This document shows, in pieces, positions 44,523 through 47,563 of a stretch of 47,563 nucleotides of DNA. Origin of the DNA: Alphaproteobacteria bacterium (lineage in GTDB: Bacteria > Pseudomonadota > Alphaproteobacteria > Rhizobiales > Aestuariivirgaceae); contig JAHEBA010000016.1 in the NCBI GenBank assembly GCA_024642465.1, positions 1 to 47,563 on the forward strand, written 5' to 3'. The position numbers were made by a program, and so were the translations under genes. How positions within the stretch are numbered: the first letter of the stretch is position 1; every line of letters begins with the position of its first letter. A model generated the notes under the pieces. The model saw nothing but the letters and a program-made list of their open reading frames with translations. It had not been told where the DNA came from and ran no database searches.

Positions 44523-45448
44523 CCCGCACCTATACGCCGGGCACGGCCGATGCGAACGGGGCCGATACCAGCAAGGGAATTGCGTTGTCCTTGCTGGGCG
44601 GCATGATGCTGTCGTTCGACGTGCCGCTGCTGAAACTTGCCGGGGTCGATCCCTACACACTCATCTACACGCGCGGCATCATGCTGTTTGCTGCCATGTT
44701 CCTGTTCTGGCTGTTCTTCACGCGCCTTCGCGGGAATCCCAAGCCATTCATAAATGGCAAGACCGGCATGATCATCGCCCTGTTTGCGGGCATTTCCAAC
44801 ATCATGTTCATCTTCTCCATCTCGCTCACATCGGTGGCGAACGTGGTGTTCATCCTGGCGTTCAACCCGATGTTTGCCGGGCTTCTGGGCTGGGCCTTCC
44901 TTGGCGAGCGGCTCCATCCGTTCACATGGGCTGCCATCCTCGCCTCGCTCAGCGGCGTCGCGATCATAGTGGCCGAAGGACTGGAGGTCGGGACGTGGAA
45001 GGGCGACCTGCTGGCGTTGGGCGTCGCCACGATGATGGCCCTGTCGCTGACGTTGGTCCGGTACCGGCGCTCGGACCAGTCGATGAGCGCTGCGACCGGC
45101 CACCTGCTGGCTGCGGCCGTCGTTGCGCCCCTCGCCCACCCCGGCTCGCTGACCGCAAGCGGCTGGGGCTGGCTGGCGCTCAACGGCATGCTCGCCGCCC
45201 CTGCCGCGAACGCCTTTCTGATGCTTGGCCCGCGCTACGTCGCCGCTGCCGTCGTCGCCATGTTCTTCCTGCTGGAGACCGTGCTCACACCGGTGTGGAT
45301 GTGGTTCATTTTCGCCGAGGTTCCAACGACGCAAGCCCTGATTGGCGGTATCGTGGTCATTTTGGCACTGCTGACGCATTCGATCTGGAAGGTCGCATCA
45401 ACCCGGCGGCTGTCGCCACGGCGTGAAATTGGCCCGTCAGCAGCCTGA
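44519..45448 (+). CDS. EamA/DMT-family transporter
   Basis: The 309-residue membrane protein has about ten hydrophobic segments in two similar halves ([17 protein letters not shown] ... and [15 protein letters not shown] ...), the two EamA repeats. Such proteins export amino acids, metabolites or nucleosides; the substrate cannot be told. The overlap with bpt (ATGA) makes them translationally coupled, so they are probably in one transcript. Confidence 0.85.
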   Translation: MTRTYTPGTADANGADTSKGIALSLLGGMMLSFDVPLLKLAGVDPYTLIYTRGIMLFAAMFLFWLFFTRLRGNPKPFINGKTGMIIALFAGISNIMFIFSISLTSVANVVFILAFNPMFAGLLGWAFLGERLHPFTWAAILASLSGVAIIVAEGLEVGTWKGDLLALGVATMMALSLTLVRYRRSDQSMSAATGHLLAAAVVAPLAHPGSLTASGWGWLALNGMLAAPAANAFLMLGPRYVAAAVVAMFFLLETVLTPVWMWFIFAEVPTTQALIGGIVVILALLTHSIWKVASTRRLSPRREIGPSAA

Positions 45449-45541
45449 ATCTTCAACTAGTTACCTGAATACGCATAGTATGCCGGTGGCACGCAACTTG
45501 CTGCGTTTACCAAGCAGACTGTTTTGAACAATACGTCACAC

Positions 45542-46264
45542 ATGGGGATGACGGAATTGCGCAAGGGAATTCATAACCCGCTAGCGGTTGTCTCGACAAT
45601 CAATGCCATCAGGGACTTCTTGGGCGAACAAGGCAACAGCATCGTCATGTCAACTGACATGAAGCTGTTTCAGGATGTCCGGCAAACCGCCAGGAGCGCC
45701 CGGACTTCCCCAATGTTCGACCATGAAATAACCCAGCTCGAGGGCAAATCGTTCTGGCTCGGGCTAAAGAACGAGTCCGGAGACTATGTAGCCTTCCAGG
45801 CGTGCCGCCTCGATCTTGTCGACACCTCGTTGGCCGAATGGGCCGTTGGGTGGATGAGCGGCCTCTACATGAAACGCGACATGCTGATGGTGCCGTCGAA
45901 GCTGGAGCCGTTTCCCTCCTCCAAGGCGTACCGCATCAGTGGACGCGTGGTGTATCATGGAGAACTATGGCTTGAACCAAGCCCGCTGCGCGGCAGTGGC
46001 ATAGCCAGTGCATTTTGCTTCCTGGGTATGGTGCTTGCCCACCTGAAATGGCAGCCTGACGCCATCTGGGCCCTGGTGTCGAACCGCATGGCGACAAGCG
46101 GGCATCCAATTCGTTTTGGCTATCCAACCATCGAACGCAGTTTCTTGAACTGGGCATGGAGCCCAGACGATGTTCCAGGCAACGAATGGCTACTTCTCGC
46201 CGATTTCGATGATATGGAGCGGCTTACAAGCGAGTACGCAGAGGTTGGCCCGATAGTGAGTTGA
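45542..46264 (+). CDS. Uncharacterised protein with GNAT-like features
   Basis: I do not recognise a named family. The 240-residue soluble product has a C-terminal half that looks like a GNAT fold: strand VVYHGELWLEP, then PLRGSGIASAFC (R-x-x-G-x-A acyl-CoA loop type) and a further strand/helix AIWALVSNRMATSGHPIRFGYP. The N-terminal half (about 1-100) shows LAVVSTINAIRDFLGEQ and FWLGLKNESGDYVAFQACRLDLVDTS, with no clear domain. ATG 45542 is taken; TTG 45524 would add six residues, and ribosome-binding sites are weak for both. It converges with the PAS-like gene, stops 14 bases apart. Confidence 0.6.
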   Translation: MGMTELRKGIHNPLAVVSTINAIRDFLGEQGNSIVMSTDMKLFQDVRQTARSARTSPMFDHEITQLEGKSFWLGLKNESGDYVAFQACRLDLVDTSLAEWAVGWMSGLYMKRDMLMVPSKLEPFPSSKAYRISGRVVYHGELWLEPSPLRGSGIASAFCFLGMVLAHLKWQPDAIWALVSNRMATSGHPIRFGYPTIERSFLNWAWSPDDVPGNEWLLLADFDDMERLTSEYAEVGPIVS

Positions 46265-46278
46265 GCGCGGACCGATGA

Positions 46279-47121
46279 CTACGGCAGCTTTATATCCACA
46301 TCGCCGAACTCAGTGACTACTGCAACGCCCTGCCGGCCATCGGGGAAGCTATGCGGCATGATAAGCCTTTGATATCCCATCCACTTGTTGGTCTGGGAGC
46401 CCACAGGAAAAACTGCCATCACATGGTCATAGACCGACTCTTCCGACGTCATGGCGCGCCGGTAAGCCTGTGAAACAATCGTATCGTAGGAGTGCCCTGT
46501 GAGAGCCGGGTAAGAGGTTGGCGACATGCCGTAGAGCTTTGCCAGACTCGATTCCTTGCCGATGCGCTCAACGAAGAACCGCCCAGACGACTTGTCGAAC
46601 ACGCAATCGACACAATAGTCAGGGTTCACCGATCGATCAAACAGGGCCTGACCGACCAACTTTCCGACCTTGCCGAAGGTGGAGTGGTCGACCTCTCTGA
46701 CATATGTCTTCTCGCGCAGGTGAACGTCGCTCTTGACCACCAGCTCCTGCAAACGGCCGCATGCGAGATAGGGTTCGTCGATAGTCTGCGTGAACCAGCC
46801 GCTGAGGAAAAACTCGAAGGTGTAGGGTGGCGGGAGAGTGGGCAGAAGTTCGCCCACATAGTATAGCGAAGCCCAGTTCGAGGCGAACATGGCCCAGCGG
46901 ATGGTGGTGCCATTGCGCGATGAGGCTACGAACACACCGCCTGCGCGCTGCATCAGCTGCTCGGGGCTGTCGAGTCCCGAATTCCTGAACGGGTCGTCGT
47001 CGACACGTCCGTTCACTACCCAGTATGCCGTACCTGTCATGTCCAGCCGTACCCTTTGGCGCATTTTCATCCCTGCACTGACAGCGCCGCCATCGACACG
47101 TCCGGCAGGGTACGCAGCCAT
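46279..47121 (-). CDS. Uncharacterised protein with PAS-like C-terminal part
   Basis: The 280-residue soluble product is unfamiliar. Residues about 180-275 look like a PAS domain: DYCVDCVFDKSSGRFFVERIG, SYPALTGHSYDTIVSQAYRR, then TNKWMGYQRLIMPHSFPDG and GVAVVTEFGDV, the usual sequence of strands and the W-x-x-Y-x-R-L pattern. The first 170 residues have no domain I know. No DNA-binding or kinase part follows, so it would act as a stand-alone sensor or partner. ATG 47121 is chosen because a TTG 21 bases upstream is the only earlier start. It ends 14 bases from the convergent GNAT-like gene. Confidence 0.6.
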   Translation of the reverse strand: MAAYPAGRVDGGAVSAGMKMRQRVRLDMTGTAYWVVNGRVDDDPFRNSGLDSPEQLMQRAGGVFVASSRNGTTIRWAMFASNWASLYYVGELLPTLPPPYTFEFFLSGWFTQTIDEPYLACGRLQELVVKSDVHLREKTYVREVDHSTFGKVGKLVGQALFDRSVNPDYCVDCVFDKSSGRFFVERIGKESSLAKLYGMSPTSYPALTGHSYDTIVSQAYRRAMTSEESVYDHVMAVFPVGSQTNKWMGYQRLIMPHSFPDGRQGVAVVTEFGDVDIKLP

Positions 47122-47197
47122 ATTCAGGACACAAATCCTCAAACAAAACGTTAATCGATCATTGCCGTTACGTCAGCGCAATGCAATCGCCAGAGGG

Positions 47198-47563
47198 TCA
47201 GCCGAACCTGTTGTTGCGCGGGAAGCCCTTGGGCGGCAGCCTTCCAGCCTGGGCGCGCGCGCCCATCCATTCAGCAAGCTCGGTCACCGTCCAGGTGCGG
47301 CCGGAACTATCGGTCCAGGTCAGGCCTGCCGCCAGGTTGAAGGTGCGGACATCACTCAGGCCGCCATCCTTGAACTTCTGCAGGCGGACGCCCTTGCCGC
47401 GAGTCATTTCCGGCAAATCGGCCAGCGGGAAGATCAGCAGCTTGCGGTTTTCGCCGACAACGGCGACCTGATCATCGCCCTCCTCGACCGGCCGGCACAC
47501 CAGCGCATCCACCGGGAGCTTGACGTTCAGTACCTGCTTGCCCTTGCGGGTGTTGGCCATGCA
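47198..47563 (-). CDS. parC: DNA topoisomerase IV subunit A, C-terminal part cut by the window edge
   Basis: The last 121 codons of the gene are present and the rest lies beyond the right edge. They show the C-terminal beta-propeller pattern ([43 protein letters not shown]) and the usual tail ending GFPRNNRFG. Topoisomerase IV unlinks daughter chromosomes; this domain wraps DNA. The stop lies 76 bases before the PAS-like gene's start. Confidence 0.85.
   Translation of the reverse strand, partial: CMANTRKGKQVLNVKLPVDALVCRPVEEGDDQVAVVGENRKLLIFPLADLPEMTRGKGVRLQKFKDGGLSDVRTFNLAAGLTWTDSSGRTWTVTELAEWMGARAQAGRLPPKGFPRNNRFG

Overview
The window looks like chromosomal DNA of a GC-rich alphaproteobacterium, probably of the Hyphomicrobiales (Rhizobiales). 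This rests on gene content and order, not on a database search. The clues are the runs ubiquinol-cytochrome c chaperone / DUF177 / plsX / fabH / ihfA / merR and glyA / nrdR / ribD / ribE / ribH / nusB, an ldtR-ldtP pair, a DUF2842 protein, a diheme-anchored class III adenylate cyclase, an Asp-type (cysteine-poor) HemB and a K+-independent proton pyrophosphatase. It is mostly core genome with a few accessory patches. No CRISPR array or prophage is visible, and no gene-free stretch exceeds about 300 bases.

Left end (1-6.9 kb): the first 25 codons of an IS5-type transposase lie beside a porin gene that has lost its 5' end, so an insertion sequence probably broke the porin. Next come a membrane cyclase that fuses a cytochrome-b-like anchor, a [2Fe-2S] ferredoxin domain and a cyclase domain; a small unknown ORF; a cysteine/sulfur and tRNA-proofreading run (cysK, AlaX-type hydrolase, sseA); a GNAT acetyltransferase; and a DUF2842 membrane protein. 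6.9-15.4 kb: an exopolysaccharide cluster around a divergent promoter region. A NodB-type deacetylase and a Wzc-like chain-length protein with a degenerate kinase domain read leftward; a Wza-like export lipoprotein, a GT4 glycosyltransferase, a WcaJ-like initiating transferase and an O-antigen ligase/polymerase-like protein read rightward. No Wzx flippase is present.

15.4-24.8 kb: tRNA-Pro(GGG), a MerR regulator, ihfA, fabH, plsX, DUF177 and the cytochrome bc1 chaperone read leftward, with bamE divergent. A bidirectional terminator separates bamE from hppA. An MFS transporter and a two-CBS-domain protein follow. 24.8-31.8 kb: nusB, ribH, ribE, ribD, nrdR and glyA form a tight leftward run making riboflavin and one-carbon units, preceded by ldtP and its regulator ldtR (cell-wall 3-3 cross-linking).

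32-38.5 kb: 3-hydroxyisobutyrate dehydrogenase, 3-hydroxyisobutyryl-CoA hydrolase and an isobutyryl-CoA-type dehydrogenase make up a valine-degradation set. It is split by a serine hydrolase and by a secreted protein built from two copies of a cysteine-framed helical unit. hemB and an FKBP-type isomerase follow. 39-45.4 kb: a two-subunit sulfopyruvate/phosphonopyruvate-type decarboxylase (ComDE), an ornithine-decarboxylase-like enzyme with altered cofactor-site motifs, a beta-hydroxyacid dehydrogenase, an ACT-containing threonine ammonia-lyase, the N-degron transferase Bpt and an EamA exporter. 45.5-47.6 kb: two unfamiliar convergent genes (one GNAT-like, one PAS-like) and the 3' end of parC.

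The best candidates for undescribed biology are the ComDE/divergent PLP decarboxylase/dehydrogenase neighbourhood, the duplicated cysteine-framed secreted protein, the GNAT-like/PAS-like pair, and the degenerate BY-kinase-like domain of the polysaccharide protein. None of these can be proved from sequence alone.
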